A stretch of 64,000 nucleotides of DNA from UBA7662 sp943369355. GTDB taxonomy: Bacteria; Bacteroidota; Bacteroidia; UBA7662. Shown in pieces: positions 42,241 to 52,597 of this stretch (position 1 is the first letter of the stretch; each line of letters starts with the position of its first letter). A program made the translations under genes and the position numbers. The notes under the pieces were generated by a model that ran no database searches, was not told where the DNA came from, and was given only the letters and a program-made list of their open reading frames with translations. The DNA is taken from NCBI GenBank assembly GCA_943369355.1, contig CALRMX020000001.1:62001-126000 (forward strand), given 5' to 3'.

Positions 42241-42314
42241 AATTATTGGATGAATTTAGGAGCCTTGTCGTTTTTTTAAAGCCTTGTTCAGAGATTTATG
42301 CGTTTTTTTACGTC

Positions 42315-44087
42315 ATGCGGAGTACCGATCGTTTTTACTTAAAGGTTATTACGGGATTACAAAAGCATCTTCGCCCCACATCGCTCATCATACTTGTGAG
42401 CATAATTATAGGCCTATCGGTGGGTATGGCAGCTGTAGGACTTAAAACGATACTCCATTTTTTTGAGTCTACTGTTCTTGAGGCCTTCCCGCGCTATTTA
42501 CTTTTCTTTTTGCCTGTAATAGGCGTGATGTCGGTTGCCGCAATCAATAGAAGCTTTTTTAAAGAAACTAAACTAGAGCAAGGTTTATCAGGAGTTCTTT
42601 ATGCCATTAGCCGACAAAGTAGCATCATGCGTCAAAGTTTGATGTATTCTCAATTGCTACTTTCCAGTATTACGCTTGCATTTGGTGGGTCAGTAGGGTT
42701 TGAGGCACCAATAGCGGTAACAGGATCATCATGGGGATCAAATATTGCTCGATTTTTCCGGTTAGATTATCGAAACAGGACTTTATTAATGGGTTGCGGA
42801 GCAGCGGCTGGAATTTCGGCCATATTCAATGCACCCATCACAGGTGTGATATTTGCCGTAGAAGTAATACTCCCTGAATTTAGTACGAGCAAGTTCATTC
42901 CCATTCTTATTGCCGCTGCAATGGGGAATCTGCTATCGAGTCTATTTATCGAAAATGAGGCAATCTTGAGAGTTACTCAAACCTCGCCTATAGGCTGGAA
43001 CGATTTGATTTGGTTAGTCATGTTGGGGCTAATTGCTGGCTTTCATGCAATGAGCTTCAGCAAAATGATGTCAATTTCAGGTTATTGGCTCAAGAGGGCT
43101 GGAAACTGGTGGCAGCGTGCTGCTTTAGGAGGCCTTGCTTTAGGTACGTTGATCTATTTCTTTCCGCCTCTCTACGGAGAGGGCTATGTAGGAATTCGGT
43201 CTATTCTAAATGAACAAGCCCTTGGATTAATTGTGAGCAGTAGAATTCCGGGACTTGAAACAAGACCTATTGACCTGGTTGTATTCATGGGTCTTTTGCT
43301 CTTTTTAAAGCCTCTTGCTGCGGCGATAACGGTTGAAGCTGGTGGGGTTGGAGGGAAGTTTGGCCCTTCCTTGGTAACGGGTGCTTATTTAGGGTACACT
43401 TTTGCTTTTGTCGTAAACCAAATTTTTCCTGCAGCGCAATTGTCGCCCGTAAATTATACCTTATTTGGGATGTCGGCGATTTTATCTGGCGTAATGCATG
43501 CTCCATTAACAGCTTTATTCTTGATAGCAGAAATCACCAGCAGTTATGATCTCACCGTGCCGCTGATGCTCGTATCAGCACTGTCGTTTTTTACCAAAAC
43601 GTATTTTCAACCACTTTCAATTATTTCTGGTCGCCTAGTCGAAAAAGGGGACTTAATACATCTTGATAAAGACCGGCAAGTCTTGCTTGAAATGGACTTG
43701 AGTAAGTTTATCGAAAAGGATATTTTGCCAATAAAAAGTGGGAGTAGTTTAGCCGATTTAGTTGACTTAATAGCTAAAAGCAAGCGTAATATCTTCCCTG
43801 TACTCGACGAACAAAATCGCTTAATGGGAATAATCTTGTTAGACGACATTCGTGGGATCATGTTCGATAAATCACAGTACCACTCGCTAAAGGTGGATCA
43901 GCTTATGCATACTGCACCTGCCGAAGTTGCCGTAAACAGCAGTATGGAGGCGGTAATGCAGCTTTTTGATGAGACCAACGCATGGAATTTACCCGTTGTA
44001 CGAGATGGACTTTATTTGGGCTTTATTAGCAAATCCTCCATTTTTTCGGCGTATCGTTCTCAGCTGAGGGAAAATCAAGAAGAATAG
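42315..44087 (+). CDS. ClC-family chloride channel/transporter with CBS pair
   Basis: 590-residue membrane protein when begun at ATG 42315; starts back to 42246 would overlap the regulatory gap to rluA. Residues 1-430 form the ClC fold. The ion-path motifs are present but altered: GREGP reads GFEAP (Glu130 in the gating-glutamate position kept), GSGIP is replaced (GLSGVLY), and GKFGP near residue 350 matches GxFxP. The C-terminal cytoplasmic part has two CBS domains (about 465-590; IFPVLDEQNRLMGII and NLPVVRDGLYLGFI), which bind nucleotides. The retained Glu suggests a chloride/proton antiporter. Confidence 0.88.
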   Translation: MRSTDRFYLKVITGLQKHLRPTSLIILVSIIIGLSVGMAAVGLKTILHFFESTVLEAFPRYLLFFLPVIGVMSVAAINRSFFKETKLEQGLSGVLYAISRQSSIMRQSLMYSQLLLSSITLAFGGSVGFEAPIAVTGSSWGSNIARFFRLDYRNRTLLMGCGAAAGISAIFNAPITGVIFAVEVILPEFSTSKFIPILIAAAMGNLLSSLFIENEAILRVTQTSPIGWNDLIWLVMLGLIAGFHAMSFSKMMSISGYWLKRAGNWWQRAALGGLALGTLIYFFPPLYGEGYVGIRSILNEQALGLIVSSRIPGLETRPIDLVVFMGLLLFLKPLAAAITVEAGGVGGKFGPSLVTGAYLGYTFAFVVNQIFPAAQLSPVNYTLFGMSAILSGVMHAPLTALFLIAEITSSYDLTVPLMLVSALSFFTKTYFQPLSIISGRLVEKGDLIHLDKDRQVLLEMDLSKFIEKDILPIKSGSSLADLVDLIAKSKRNIFPVLDEQNRLMGIILLDDIRGIMFDKSQYHSLKVDQLMHTAPAEVAVNSSMEAVMQLFDETNAWNLPVVRDGLYLGFISKSSIFSAYRSQLRENQEE

Positions 44088-44096
44088 CTAAAAGCT

Positions 44097-45260
44097 TTAT
44101 GCTCTTTTAGCGCGTTCCCATTTAGCACTTTGTGAGCCCTTGATATAGCGAAAGAAGCCAGCTATGACCGCGTAATTCATAATGAAAAAGTAGTAAGGGA
44201 TGAAAAATTTGGATTTAATTCCCTTCGAATCATCCCGGTATCCTTTCCAAGCTAATAGATAAAAAAGAACTTGTCCGGCAAATAATACCGTATAAAAGGG
44301 CTCTTCGATCAATAGCATGTTTAAAGGAACCAAAAAAAGCAACGCAAGAGGAGTTATACTCCAACGAAGCACTCGATGACTGATATAGGCAAAAGACAAG
44401 AGTGGTTGTTTCAAATAAAACAAGGCACCTCCCAATCTGCTCATGGCCTGCCAGCCACCAGCGGCAATCCGAATTTTCCGTTTCAACTCTTCCGAAACAG
44501 AAGCGGATGCGGTTTCCATCGCGTATGCATTGGGCTCATAGGCCACTCTGTAGCCTTGCAAACATATTCGCATACTCTGTACAAAGTCATCTAAGATGGT
44601 ATCATGTTCTAATGGTTCAAAAAGTGAAGTGCGAAAGGCGATTAATTCACCGGCTGCGCCGACGATAGAATAGAGCCGTGCATCTAAGCGCTTTAAAGTC
44701 GATTCATAGCGCCAGTATAAGCCTTCACCGGCACCAGCGGCGTCTCGTTGTGCGTCTTGAAATATTCTCTTTTCGCCAGAAACGGCCCCTACTTTCGGAT
44801 CGGCAAAGTGCGCAACCATTAAGCGAATTGCCTGATCGTTCAAACGAGTATTGGCATCACAAAAAACAACTATCTCGCTTTTAACCATTTCTATGGCTCT
44901 ATTTTCGGCAGCTGATTTTCCTCCGCGAACCGAACTATGGGTAACTTCTACACCTTCAATTTTTTCGAGAATCTTTTCAGTACCGTCCGTAGACCCGTCG
45001 GTAATAAAAAGGATTCGCAGTTTTGACTTTGGATAAGCTAAGGCAAGGCTATTTTTGGCCTTTTCTTCAATAAAGTCTACTTCGTTAAAAGAAGGAATAA
45101 CCAGCGTAACATCCGGTAAATAGTCTAAATCAGGTTCTGGATATTTAAATCCTAGCCGCTCCTTGATTTGAACCAAAAACCACAAGAGTAACCCATATCC
45201 CAAGTAGGTATAAAAAGCTAAAAAAAAGCAGCTCCAAAAGAGTAATTCTATGGTATTCAT
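44097..45260 (-). CDS. Membrane-bound family 2 glycosyltransferase
   Basis: 387-residue processive-type GT2 with an N-terminal membrane helix (about 5-28), catalytic domain (45-280) and three to four C-terminal helices. Visible motifs: VIPSFNE, FITDGSTDGT, VVFCDANTR (DxD position) and ILDDFVQSMR as catalytic Asp region; the QxxRW-type site reads KIRIAAGGWQAM. This layout is that of poly-hexose/GlcNAc synthases and of EPS elongating enzymes. Its ATG overlaps the stop of the preceding glycosyltransferase gene by 4 bases. Confidence 0.88.
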   Translation of the reverse strand: MNTIELLFWSCFFLAFYTYLGYGLLLWFLVQIKERLGFKYPEPDLDYLPDVTLVIPSFNEVDFIEEKAKNSLALAYPKSKLRILFITDGSTDGTEKILEKIEGVEVTHSSVRGGKSAAENRAIEMVKSEIVVFCDANTRLNDQAIRLMVAHFADPKVGAVSGEKRIFQDAQRDAAGAGEGLYWRYESTLKRLDARLYSIVGAAGELIAFRTSLFEPLEHDTILDDFVQSMRICLQGYRVAYEPNAYAMETASASVSEELKRKIRIAAGGWQAMSRLGGALFYLKQPLLSFAYISHRVLRWSITPLALLFLVPLNMLLIEEPFYTVLFAGQVLFYLLAWKGYRDDSKGIKSKFFIPYYFFIMNYAVIAGFFRYIKGSQSAKWERAKRA

Positions 45261-46552
45261 GGGTAAAGAGCTTTACGTTTTTCGGTGGCTTCGAGTAACT
45301 CCCAGAACCATTCAACTCTACCGTCCCAGGAGTTTTTTTCGGCAACCCGTAGTCGATTTAGCTTTTCCTCTTTGTCCCGGTGAAGAAGAGCGTCTTCAAT
45401 TTTATCCGAAAATTCAGTATTGTCGTTCACCAACCATATATGTGCACTAAAACTGGCGATGTCTGTCGAGAAGTTGGTAGATACCACAGGCAAGCCTGCC
45501 GCTAGGTATTCGTTTATTTTCAAAGGATAAATACTTGCTGTTAAGTCGTTCTTTTTGAAAGGAATGATACCTACATCGAAGTATTTGAGAAAATTAGGAA
45601 GACGCTCCAAAGGTTGCGCTCCACAAAAATGGAGGTTTGGAATAGCATCGAGATCCATGTTTGTATGGTTCCAGTGGTTCCTAGGCCCGACAAGTACAAC
45701 CGCTTTGTCGGGATGTGCATCACAAATTAGCTTTAGTAAATCATAGTCTACCCTTTGACAAATATTGCCAGTATAGCCGATAATTGGACCTCGAATATTT
45801 TCTAATTCAATTGGCTTTGGCAAGTCCTTTTCGAGAGCAGTCCTGAAATTGTCAATGTCAGCGGCATTGGCGAAGTGCACTATTTTTTTGCCGGTAGCCG
45901 ACTCTAGAATGTTAGTAAGGGTACTCGACGTGGCCAGACTTAAGTCTGCGTTACATATCGCTTCATTCTCAAGCGTAACCCCATGTTTTTGGAGATACGG
46001 TTCAAGTGCTCGAATACTGTCTCGAGATTGATAAACCATTAAATTGTTGGATAATTCTTGAGGGAGTTTTTGGCCGTATAATGGGTTAAAAGAATTAAAA
46101 AACACAAAATTATTTGCTTCTCGCTGGAGTAACGCCCGTTTTATGCTGTTGAAAAGTATTCTATTATTGATGCGTTGGAGGAATCGGAATATCCAGCCGT
46201 CGGGAAGAAAATTGATGGGTAACATCGCCGGCGGGGTGAGAAAAAATAGGTTAGAGGATTGAGCTGGAATGTTGTTTAATGCTCCAATTCTGAAAATTAG
46301 CGCTTTCAATCTTTTTTTGACAGCGGGTAACTTGCGTTCTCTATATAAATCTAACCAAGTATAGGGGTAGTCGACATAAATGACCACATTGCTTTTGGCA
46401 AAACTTTTCGCCAAACTGTAGGCTGCCGACGAAAAGTCGCTGTCCCATCGACTCATGCTAATCATAACGATGGGTAAACCCCGTACTGAAGTTTTGGGTA
46501 ATCCGTCTTTCATTTCTGACAAATTTATCTTTTTTCCCGAAGGAATATTCAT
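45257..46552 (-). CDS. GT-B glycosyltransferase (TuaH-like)
   Basis: 431-residue transferase from the ATG at 46552; this start leaves room for the divergent gene at 46582. IVMISMSRWDSDFSSAAYSLA opens the acceptor domain (shown here by MSRWDSDF and AAYSLA), the donor domain has GYTGNICQRVDYDLL, VLVGPRNHW, and FDVGIIPFKKNDLTASIYPLK with LPVVST. This pattern resembles TuaH and other polysaccharide-locus transferases. Coupled by overlap to the membrane-bound GT2 that follows. Confidence 0.83.
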   Translation of the reverse strand: MNIPSGKKINLSEMKDGLPKTSVRGLPIVMISMSRWDSDFSSAAYSLAKSFAKSNVVIYVDYPYTWLDLYRERKLPAVKKRLKALIFRIGALNNIPAQSSNLFFLTPPAMLPINFLPDGWIFRFLQRINNRILFNSIKRALLQREANNFVFFNSFNPLYGQKLPQELSNNLMVYQSRDSIRALEPYLQKHGVTLENEAICNADLSLATSSTLTNILESATGKKIVHFANAADIDNFRTALEKDLPKPIELENIRGPIIGYTGNICQRVDYDLLKLICDAHPDKAVVLVGPRNHWNHTNMDLDAIPNLHFCGAQPLERLPNFLKYFDVGIIPFKKNDLTASIYPLKINEYLAAGLPVVSTNFSTDIASFSAHIWLVNDNTEFSDKIEDALLHRDKEEKLNRLRVAEKNSWDGRVEWFWELLEATEKRKALYP

Positions 46553-46581
46553 GTCGATTGATTTCTCAGTAAATTGGATTC

Positions 46582-47829
46582 GTGATTCATGAATTGATTT
46601 TTTGGGCACTTTTAGTCCCTGCTGCTGTAACGCTCTGGTTCTTGTTCCTGCCCCCTGTGACAACCATTTTTACCTGGTTGTTTCCTTCACCACAAGTTGA
46701 AAGAGGAGAGTGTAGAACTGACTTTGCTTGTATCATAACTGTATATAAAAACCTAGAAATTGCGAAGCCATTAGTGCAGTCACTTCTCAAGCAAACGCAT
46801 CGTAACTTTCATATCTATCTGGTTGCCGATAGAGTTGAGGATTTAGAAACATGGGTGCTGGCTCATGAGAAGTTTACCCTTATTTATCCTGAAAAACCTC
46901 TTGATAGTAAGGTTTCGAGTATTCGATTAGCGACAAACGCTTTCATCAGAAGTCACGATGCCATTGTTATCTACGATCCCGATAATTTAGCAGAGATCCA
47001 CGCCTTAGAAGTATTTGATCATTACTTCTATTCTGGTTACATAGCTGTTCAAGGGAAACGTATTGCCAAAAATATAAATACCACTTACGCTGCGTTAGAT
47101 GCACTGGGAGAGTACTATTACGATTTCGTTACACGTAACGCTACTTTTGAAGCAGGAAGTTCAAGCACGCTTGCAGGTTCTGGAATGGCTATAAATGCGA
47201 ATATTTACCTGGCATACCTGCAATTAGAACAGATGGATAGTTCTCAAGGTAAAGTTATACTTGCTGAGGATAAACTACTTCAGCAATACTTGGTGGCCCA
47301 AGGGCATCGAATAGCGTATGCAGCAGATAGCCTTTGTTTTGATGAGAAAGTAAGTTCTGCGACGGCGGTTGAGCGCCAAAGGACTCGCTGGATGAGGGCC
47401 TATTTCGAGCATGCGCTTGATGGTTTGTCCTTGTTAGGGAGTAGTCTCCGAACACTCAGCTGGAATAAATTTTGGTATTCCTTTTTTATCCTTTTCCCTC
47501 CTTTATTTCTTCTGATTGGTAGCACAATCGTGCTAATAGTTATCAGTTATTGGATTAACCAGCATTTGATGACTGCACTTGTAGCAGCACTGATGATCTT
47601 CGCATTGAACTTTTTTTTGACTTTGTATCTCAACAGAGCCCCATTAGAAATTTGGAAAGCTGTACCAACCATACCGCTCTTTGTTGTTAATCAAGTTTTA
47701 GGAACACTAAGGATGAATAGAGCGAAAAACGATTTTTTGGCTACTACTCATACCAACTACCTAACTATTGAAGAGGTTTGGAGAGCAAGAGCGAAGGATT
47801 TTGAGCCAAAGTGGTGGAAGAAGGTCTAG
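46582..47829 (+). CDS. Membrane-bound processive family 2 glycosyltransferase
   Basis: 415-residue enzyme starting at GTG 46582, with an N-terminal membrane helix (5-25), GT2 domain and two or three C-terminal helices (about 300-355). Motifs: CIITVYKN, VIYDPDNLAE as DxD, AEDKLLQQYL with the catalytic Asp, and the RQRTRWMRAYF site (Q-x-x-RW) that binds the growing chain in processive synthases. The only plus-strand gene inside the polysaccharide locus; its stop overlaps the flippase stop by 4 bases convergently. Confidence 0.88.
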   Translation: MIHELIFWALLVPAAVTLWFLFLPPVTTIFTWLFPSPQVERGECRTDFACIITVYKNLEIAKPLVQSLLKQTHRNFHIYLVADRVEDLETWVLAHEKFTLIYPEKPLDSKVSSIRLATNAFIRSHDAIVIYDPDNLAEIHALEVFDHYFYSGYIAVQGKRIAKNINTTYAALDALGEYYYDFVTRNATFEAGSSSTLAGSGMAINANIYLAYLQLEQMDSSQGKVILAEDKLLQQYLVAQGHRIAYAADSLCFDEKVSSATAVERQRTRWMRAYFEHALDGLSLLGSSLRTLSWNKFWYSFFILFPPLFLLIGSTIVLIVISYWINQHLMTALVAALMIFALNFFLTLYLNRAPLEIWKAVPTIPLFVVNQVLGTLRMNRAKNDFLATTHTNYLTIEEVWRARAKDFEPKWWKKV

Positions 47830-49151
47830 CGTAACTTAGTTCTTATCAATACCCAAACTTTAGGATAGGCAAATAATGCAGCTTTTATAGAATTGAAAAA
47901 TGAAGTTTTCAAATAACGATGCAGCAGAACTTGCTTCAGAATCACAGTTAAGAAAACAGATATACTCAGGGCCCACGCTGCTCCCATTAAGCCGTATCCG
48001 GTAATTAAAATCCAACTGAGCACAACTGTTGTACTAAGAGAAAAAAGTACGCTCATTAAATTAATCTGAGGCTTTCCTAAAGCATCAAGAAACACACCAC
48101 TTTGGCGATCGTACGGCTTTAACAAAGCCAGTACAAGAATTATTCTTAAGAATTGAATCGCGTCGGAATATTGATCTCCTGCTACTATACTTACTACCCA
48201 TGGAGCAAAAACTAACAAGACAATAAAAAAGGGTATAGTCATGCTCAGCATGATGCCTACAGATTCTTCGAACAGCTTTTTTAGGCTTTCTGGACCTTCA
48301 TTAGCAACTTTTTCTGCAGATTTAGGAAATACTACTGTAGCTATGCTATTTATTGGTACCTCAATAAAGTTCAATAATCGCGTTGCTACATTACTTGTTG
48401 CCACCTGAACAGGACTAAGTAAGGCACCTAAGATAAATTTATCGAGACTGCTGTTTAAAGTTGAAGCCAAGTTTGTTCCAAGTACAAACTTGCCGTAATG
48501 AAAGAGTTTAAGGGTCCATGCCTTATTGAGTTTTACCAACGGACGCCAATATATTTTGGTCAAATAAAACGAATATAAACTTGCAAAACAGGTAATTATA
48601 AATTGTAACCAAGCTAAATGTTGAATCGTTATCTGTGTTTTTGTAAGCCAAAGACCTACAATCATTAAAAAAAATGAACCTTGCCTAAACAAGCTGATTC
48701 TTAAGATAGATGCGAAATCCATATGCGCCTGCAAGACGATATTACTTTGAATAAACAATATCATGGGCATCTGAAGCAACGCCATAATGAATATCAGCTG
48801 CGGAAAGTTTGGCAGCGACCACATGACAGCCAGCGGGTTAGCAAGTATTGCTAGTAGCAGAATGGATAGCACGCCAACGAGAGCGTTCAAAAACCAAGCT
48901 GAGCTTAGAATTTGAGCATAATCAGAATCTTCAGCTCTCACGAGGTGCATGATTAGCCCATTTTGTAAAAATCCTGCCTTTGCCATTTCGAAAATCATCG
49001 AAAGTGTGACATAAAGAACCCAGCTTCCAAAATCTTCCTTTGATAGTATCCTAACAAGCAAGTAAAACCCACCGAAACCAAAGAGGAACTCAAGACCTCT
49101 TTGTAATATGGCAAGTGAGCCTGATTTGAATAAACTATCTTGCTTTTTCAT
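47826..49151 (-). CDS. Polysaccharide flippase, Wzx type
   Basis: 441-residue integral membrane protein with 12 or so hydrophobic segments, of the MATE/PST superfamily. The N terminus FKSGSLAILQRGLEFLFGFG and the segment AWFLNALVGVLSILLLAIL in part are typical. It should flip undecaprenyl-linked repeat units across the inner membrane. Last gene of the eight-gene operon that starts at 57043. Its start overlaps the end of the preceding glycosyltransferase gene by 17 bases. Confidence 0.88.
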   Translation of the reverse strand: MKKQDSLFKSGSLAILQRGLEFLFGFGGFYLLVRILSKEDFGSWVLYVTLSMIFEMAKAGFLQNGLIMHLVRAEDSDYAQILSSAWFLNALVGVLSILLLAILANPLAVMWSLPNFPQLIFIMALLQMPMILFIQSNIVLQAHMDFASILRISLFRQGSFFLMIVGLWLTKTQITIQHLAWLQFIITCFASLYSFYLTKIYWRPLVKLNKAWTLKLFHYGKFVLGTNLASTLNSSLDKFILGALLSPVQVATSNVATRLLNFIEVPINSIATVVFPKSAEKVANEGPESLKKLFEESVGIMLSMTIPFFIVLLVFAPWVVSIVAGDQYSDAIQFLRIILVLALLKPYDRQSGVFLDALGKPQINLMSVLFSLSTTVVLSWILITGYGLMGAAWALSISVFLTVILKQVLLHRYLKTSFFNSIKAALFAYPKVWVLIRTKLR

Positions 49152-50259
49152 ACAAATCGAGGAACTTTTTCGCGGTTTCAGCCCAGCTAAATTGTTTAAC
49201 TCTTTCTAATCCTTTTTCCCTAAGGCTATCTTTAGTTTCAGCACTGTGCCATAATTCAAATATTTTTTCTGCCATGTCCGCTGGGTCAGTAGGATCTATG
49301 GGTAAGGCAGCGTTTCCAGTTACCTCGGGGATTGACGAGGTGTTTGAAGCAACTACCGGAATACCACACGCCAAAGCCTCCAACGGAGGAATGCCAAAAC
49401 TCTCTCTTATTGAGGGGTATACAAATAGGCTTGCCAAGTTCATGAGTTTAGGTAAGTCTTGATTTGGTACATAGCCAAGTAACTGCAATTGATCCTGAAG
49501 CTTTTCATTACCAATAAGCGCAAGGACGTTTTTGAGATATTTTTTGTCAAGATCGAGCATTACCAAGGGGATCTTGAAAGCGTATTTTTCCGACAGAATA
49601 TTTAATGCCCGTAACATGCCCTCGGTGTTTTTTTTGGGATCGGTATTCGCCAAAAACAGAATGAATTCACTGGGAATAGCGTATTTTTCTTTGAATTCAG
49701 CCAACTCTTCTTTCTCGATTACTTTAAAGTGATTGCCCACTCCATTATAAACCGTGCTTACTTTTTCAGAGGGTAATTGAAAGTGGGTGATTATTTTCTT
49801 TTTCTCATAATTCGAAACGGTAGTAATTGCTTCACATTTTCGAACAACAGCAGGAACTAAGAATCGCCGGTATAAATTTCCAATTCTTTGGTACCAACTT
49901 CCATTTTTTAAATCTAAACGCTCAAGAAATATGATGTCGTGAAGCGTGAGGATGAGAGGAACTTTTACGAACAGAGGAGCTGTATTTGCGGTACAATGCA
50001 ATACATCAATTTTGTGTTTTTTCGCTGCACGAGGAAGTAAAATTTGTTCCCAAATAGGGTAGGGGCCGCCTTCGACTTCAACGATCTGTATACCATTACC
50101 ACTCGAAAGACTTAGCTTATCCTCGTCGGGTTTGACAAAAACAAAAATTTCATGACCATGATCCATCTTTTGAAATGCACGTAGTAGTTCCAAGGCAACG
50201 ATGTCCATGCCGTGCTTTTTTTTTCTTTGAAGACGCTGGGCCTCAATTCCTATACGCAT
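49135..50259 (-). CDS. Family 4 glycosyltransferase
   Basis: GT-B retaining transferase, 374 residues. The N-terminal part has HDIIFLERLD and TTVSNYEKKKI; the donor domain has VYNGVG, FLANTDPKKNTEGML, LLGYVPNQDLPKLMNLASLF and the strong GT4 motif ESFGIPPLEALACGIPVVAS (the first Glu and EALACG Glu contact the nucleotide sugar). Resembles mannosyltransferases of polysaccharide loci such as WbaZ-like proteins. Starts 3 bases after the preceding GT2 stop. Confidence 0.92.
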   Translation of the reverse strand: MRIGIEAQRLQRKKKHGMDIVALELLRAFQKMDHGHEIFVFVKPDEDKLSLSSGNGIQIVEVEGGPYPIWEQILLPRAAKKHKIDVLHCTANTAPLFVKVPLILTLHDIIFLERLDLKNGSWYQRIGNLYRRFLVPAVVRKCEAITTVSNYEKKKIITHFQLPSEKVSTVYNGVGNHFKVIEKEELAEFKEKYAIPSEFILFLANTDPKKNTEGMLRALNILSEKYAFKIPLVMLDLDKKYLKNVLALIGNEKLQDQLQLLGYVPNQDLPKLMNLASLFVYPSIRESFGIPPLEALACGIPVVASNTSSIPEVTGNAALPIDPTDPADMAEKIFELWHSAETKDSLREKGLERVKQFSWAETAKKFLDLYEKAR

Positions 50260-50262
50260 AAA

Positions 50263-51177
50263 TCAAAATTTATCGGTGGGATTACTTTTCAAGTGCCAGA
50301 TTAATCCACGCCAGAATGCTCTTAAATGAGAAAACTTGCGATGGATGATTAGAACAAGGCTGTTCTTGGGTACAGCAATTAGAAGATGATAGAGAAGTGC
50401 TAACTCAAACAAAGGCCAGTCGATTTGGCGACGCATGTACATAAGTCGATTCCTACTCATGTAGTACATTTTCATTTCTGAGAAGGCCCCTACCGTCATC
50501 GATTCTTTATGCAGGATGTAGCTTTGGGGTTCATACCAAGTTAGAAAACCGGCTTTACTAATACTCGCATTATAATCCATCTCTTCGTAATAGAGGAAAT
50601 AATCCTCAAACATGGGGCCCACAGCATCTAATGCCCGGCGGCTAATCATCATAGCTGCTCCATGTGCTCTTGCAGTTTCACGAGCTTCATCGTACTGACC
50701 TTGATCGATTTCGTTAAATCCTATCCCAAAACCTTGACCAGTTATTGGATGGATTGGGGTGTATCCGGCGTATTGGATGATTTTCGGATTATCAAAGTAG
50801 AGAATTTTTGGGCAAACCACCCCAATTCTTTCGTCTGACTGAAATCGACCGACCAAAGGCTCTAAAAAATTTGCCGGTACTTCGGTATCGTTATTAAGCA
50901 TTAACAAATACTCGCCGTCGGCAACCTCAAAGCCTCTGTTATTTCCTCCAGCAAATCCTTCGTTAGTCGGATTTAAAATAAGCTTTATGCTTGGAAACTC
51001 TTCAATAAGTACCGCCGGACTTTCTCTAGATGCATTATCAACCACGATGACTTCATAATTTGGATAAGTGATCTTAGCCAGACTTAAAATTAATTTTCGG
51101 GTAAGCTCAAGTCCGTTATAGTTAACGGTCACAATAGAAACTTTTGGCCAAGTCTTATTCGATATCTCCATTTGCAA
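50263..51177 (-). CDS. Family 2 glycosyltransferase (rhamnosyltransferase-like)
   Basis: 304-residue GT-A enzyme with SIVTVNYNGLELT, VIVVDNASRE, MLNNDTEVP (DxD variant) and YEEMDYNASISKAGF (acidic pair). It closely resembles in layout the protein at the left edge of the window and the WbbL-like rhamnosyltransferase group. The donor is not certain. Start overlaps the end of the Wzy-like gene by 23 bases, within the polysaccharide operon. Confidence 0.9.
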   Translation of the reverse strand: MQMEISNKTWPKVSIVTVNYNGLELTRKLILSLAKITYPNYEVIVVDNASRESPAVLIEEFPSIKLILNPTNEGFAGGNNRGFEVADGEYLLMLNNDTEVPANFLEPLVGRFQSDERIGVVCPKILYFDNPKIIQYAGYTPIHPITGQGFGIGFNEIDQGQYDEARETARAHGAAMMISRRALDAVGPMFEDYFLYYEEMDYNASISKAGFLTWYEPQSYILHKESMTVGAFSEMKMYYMSRNRLMYMRRQIDWPLFELALLYHLLIAVPKNSLVLIIHRKFSHLRAFWRGLIWHLKSNPTDKF

Positions 51178-52588
51178 TTGCCTCCTTTTCGAGTTTATCG
51201 ACGTTAAACATAAAACATAAACCTATGAACAATATGATTCCTGTTGGCAATTGGCCAAGAATAGGATTACCATAACTTGCAAATACTATTCCTGCAAATC
51301 CAGCTTGTAAGGCATACAATCGGGTTCTAAGTTGAGGTGCTCTAATTCTGTGACATCGTCGTAAGCCATAAACTATAAAATAAAACAATATGGACAGATG
51401 AATGGTGAGTCCAACTATCCCGGTTTCTGCCCAAATTTTGACATACCAGCTGTCTAGTGCGGTTTCTGCCAAAAAAGTTCCGGGACTAAACCGCTGTCCC
51501 CAACTTCCACCCGATCCTATTCCACCTCCAAATGGTTTATTTTTTAGGTATTCTTTAAATTTTCGTTGATTGGTTAGTCGTACTTGGAGTGAAGCATCGT
51601 TTGGGTCCAACGCCGTCCTCATCCGTCGTACTTGATAGTTTTGATTGGCAATTTTAGTGTGCTTCAAGAAAAAGTACCCTCCACCCAAAATAACTGCAAT
51701 AGATATCACCACTGTTAAACGACGAGTGGCGAGAGTATGTGAAATTATACCAGCAACAGGCACGAAAAGTCCACCTCGTGTGCCGGAAATTACCATTCCA
51801 TAAAAGCATATCAATGCCGCTGTGCCGAACAAAATTCTGGTTCTTCTTGAAAAGGGGCCAAATGCAAGTATAGCTGCCATTATGCCAGAATGCCCCATTC
51901 CTGCACCAAATTGACCAGCATCGCTGAAAAAGGAAAATGGGCGTAGCTTACCAAATAAGATGTGTGTTTTGCGGGGACCACTATTCAACCAGGCCATTTC
52001 AAAACTGTCGACCCCTACGAATAACTGCCTTGCAGCCCAAAGGGTCGCAATGACTGAAAGCACCAGCCAAATTTTAAGAAACAACTTTAAATCCTTGTTA
52101 GTATTGAAAAACATTAGGCTTAAAGGAACAAGGAACAGCGAGTATAAAGAGACCCCACGAACAGCATAAAACCATGCGATTCTACTTCTTGCCAATGGAT
52201 TGAATAGTTCTAAAAAAGTATATCCAAACCAAATCAAGGTTAACCAAAATAAGGGAGAGTGCAGGAGCTTGGTTTCTTTGTTAATCGAAGGATTTAATAA
52301 GGCACCCAGGAGGGTAATCAGCAGGATAAAATCAATTGATAAACCCAAAGGACCTGGAATATATCGTATTAAACCTGGTAAAATGAAGGCTAAAACAACA
52401 CTCAGCAGCAAGCCATTTCTTGGATGTCGAAAAAGCCAGTAGATCGAGGCTATCCCAATAGGAATTGCAAAAAACAAGGTAACTCCAGATAGTCCACTTA
52501 TACTAACAAAATAGGCAATGGGAATAGCAGCGAGTACTATTCCTAATATTCGAAACGACCATAGCTTGAAAATTTCAAGATGTCCCAT
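51155..52588 (-). CDS. O-antigen ligase/polymerase-like membrane protein (Wzy type)
   Basis: 477-residue inner-membrane protein with about eleven hydrophobic segments and a large periplasmic loop near residues 330-395 holding RMRTALDPNDASLQVRLT in part and the conserved GGGIGSGGSWGQRFSPG segment, as in the Wzy_C/WaaL family. In a flippase-containing locus this should be the polymerase of the repeat unit; a ligase role is the alternative. Starts 9 bases after the Wzc-like gene. Confidence 0.83.
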   Translation of the reverse strand: MGHLEIFKLWSFRILGIVLAAIPIAYFVSISGLSGVTLFFAIPIGIASIYWLFRHPRNGLLLSVVLAFILPGLIRYIPGPLGLSIDFILLITLLGALLNPSINKETKLLHSPLFWLTLIWFGYTFLELFNPLARSRIAWFYAVRGVSLYSLFLVPLSLMFFNTNKDLKLFLKIWLVLSVIATLWAARQLFVGVDSFEMAWLNSGPRKTHILFGKLRPFSFFSDAGQFGAGMGHSGIMAAILAFGPFSRRTRILFGTAALICFYGMVISGTRGGLFVPVAGIISHTLATRRLTVVISIAVILGGGYFFLKHTKIANQNYQVRRMRTALDPNDASLQVRLTNQRKFKEYLKNKPFGGGIGSGGSWGQRFSPGTFLAETALDSWYVKIWAETGIVGLTIHLSILFYFIVYGLRRCHRIRAPQLRTRLYALQAGFAGIVFASYGNPILGQLPTGIILFIGLCFMFNVDKLEKEAIANGDIE

Positions 52589-52597
52589 TTTGTTGCT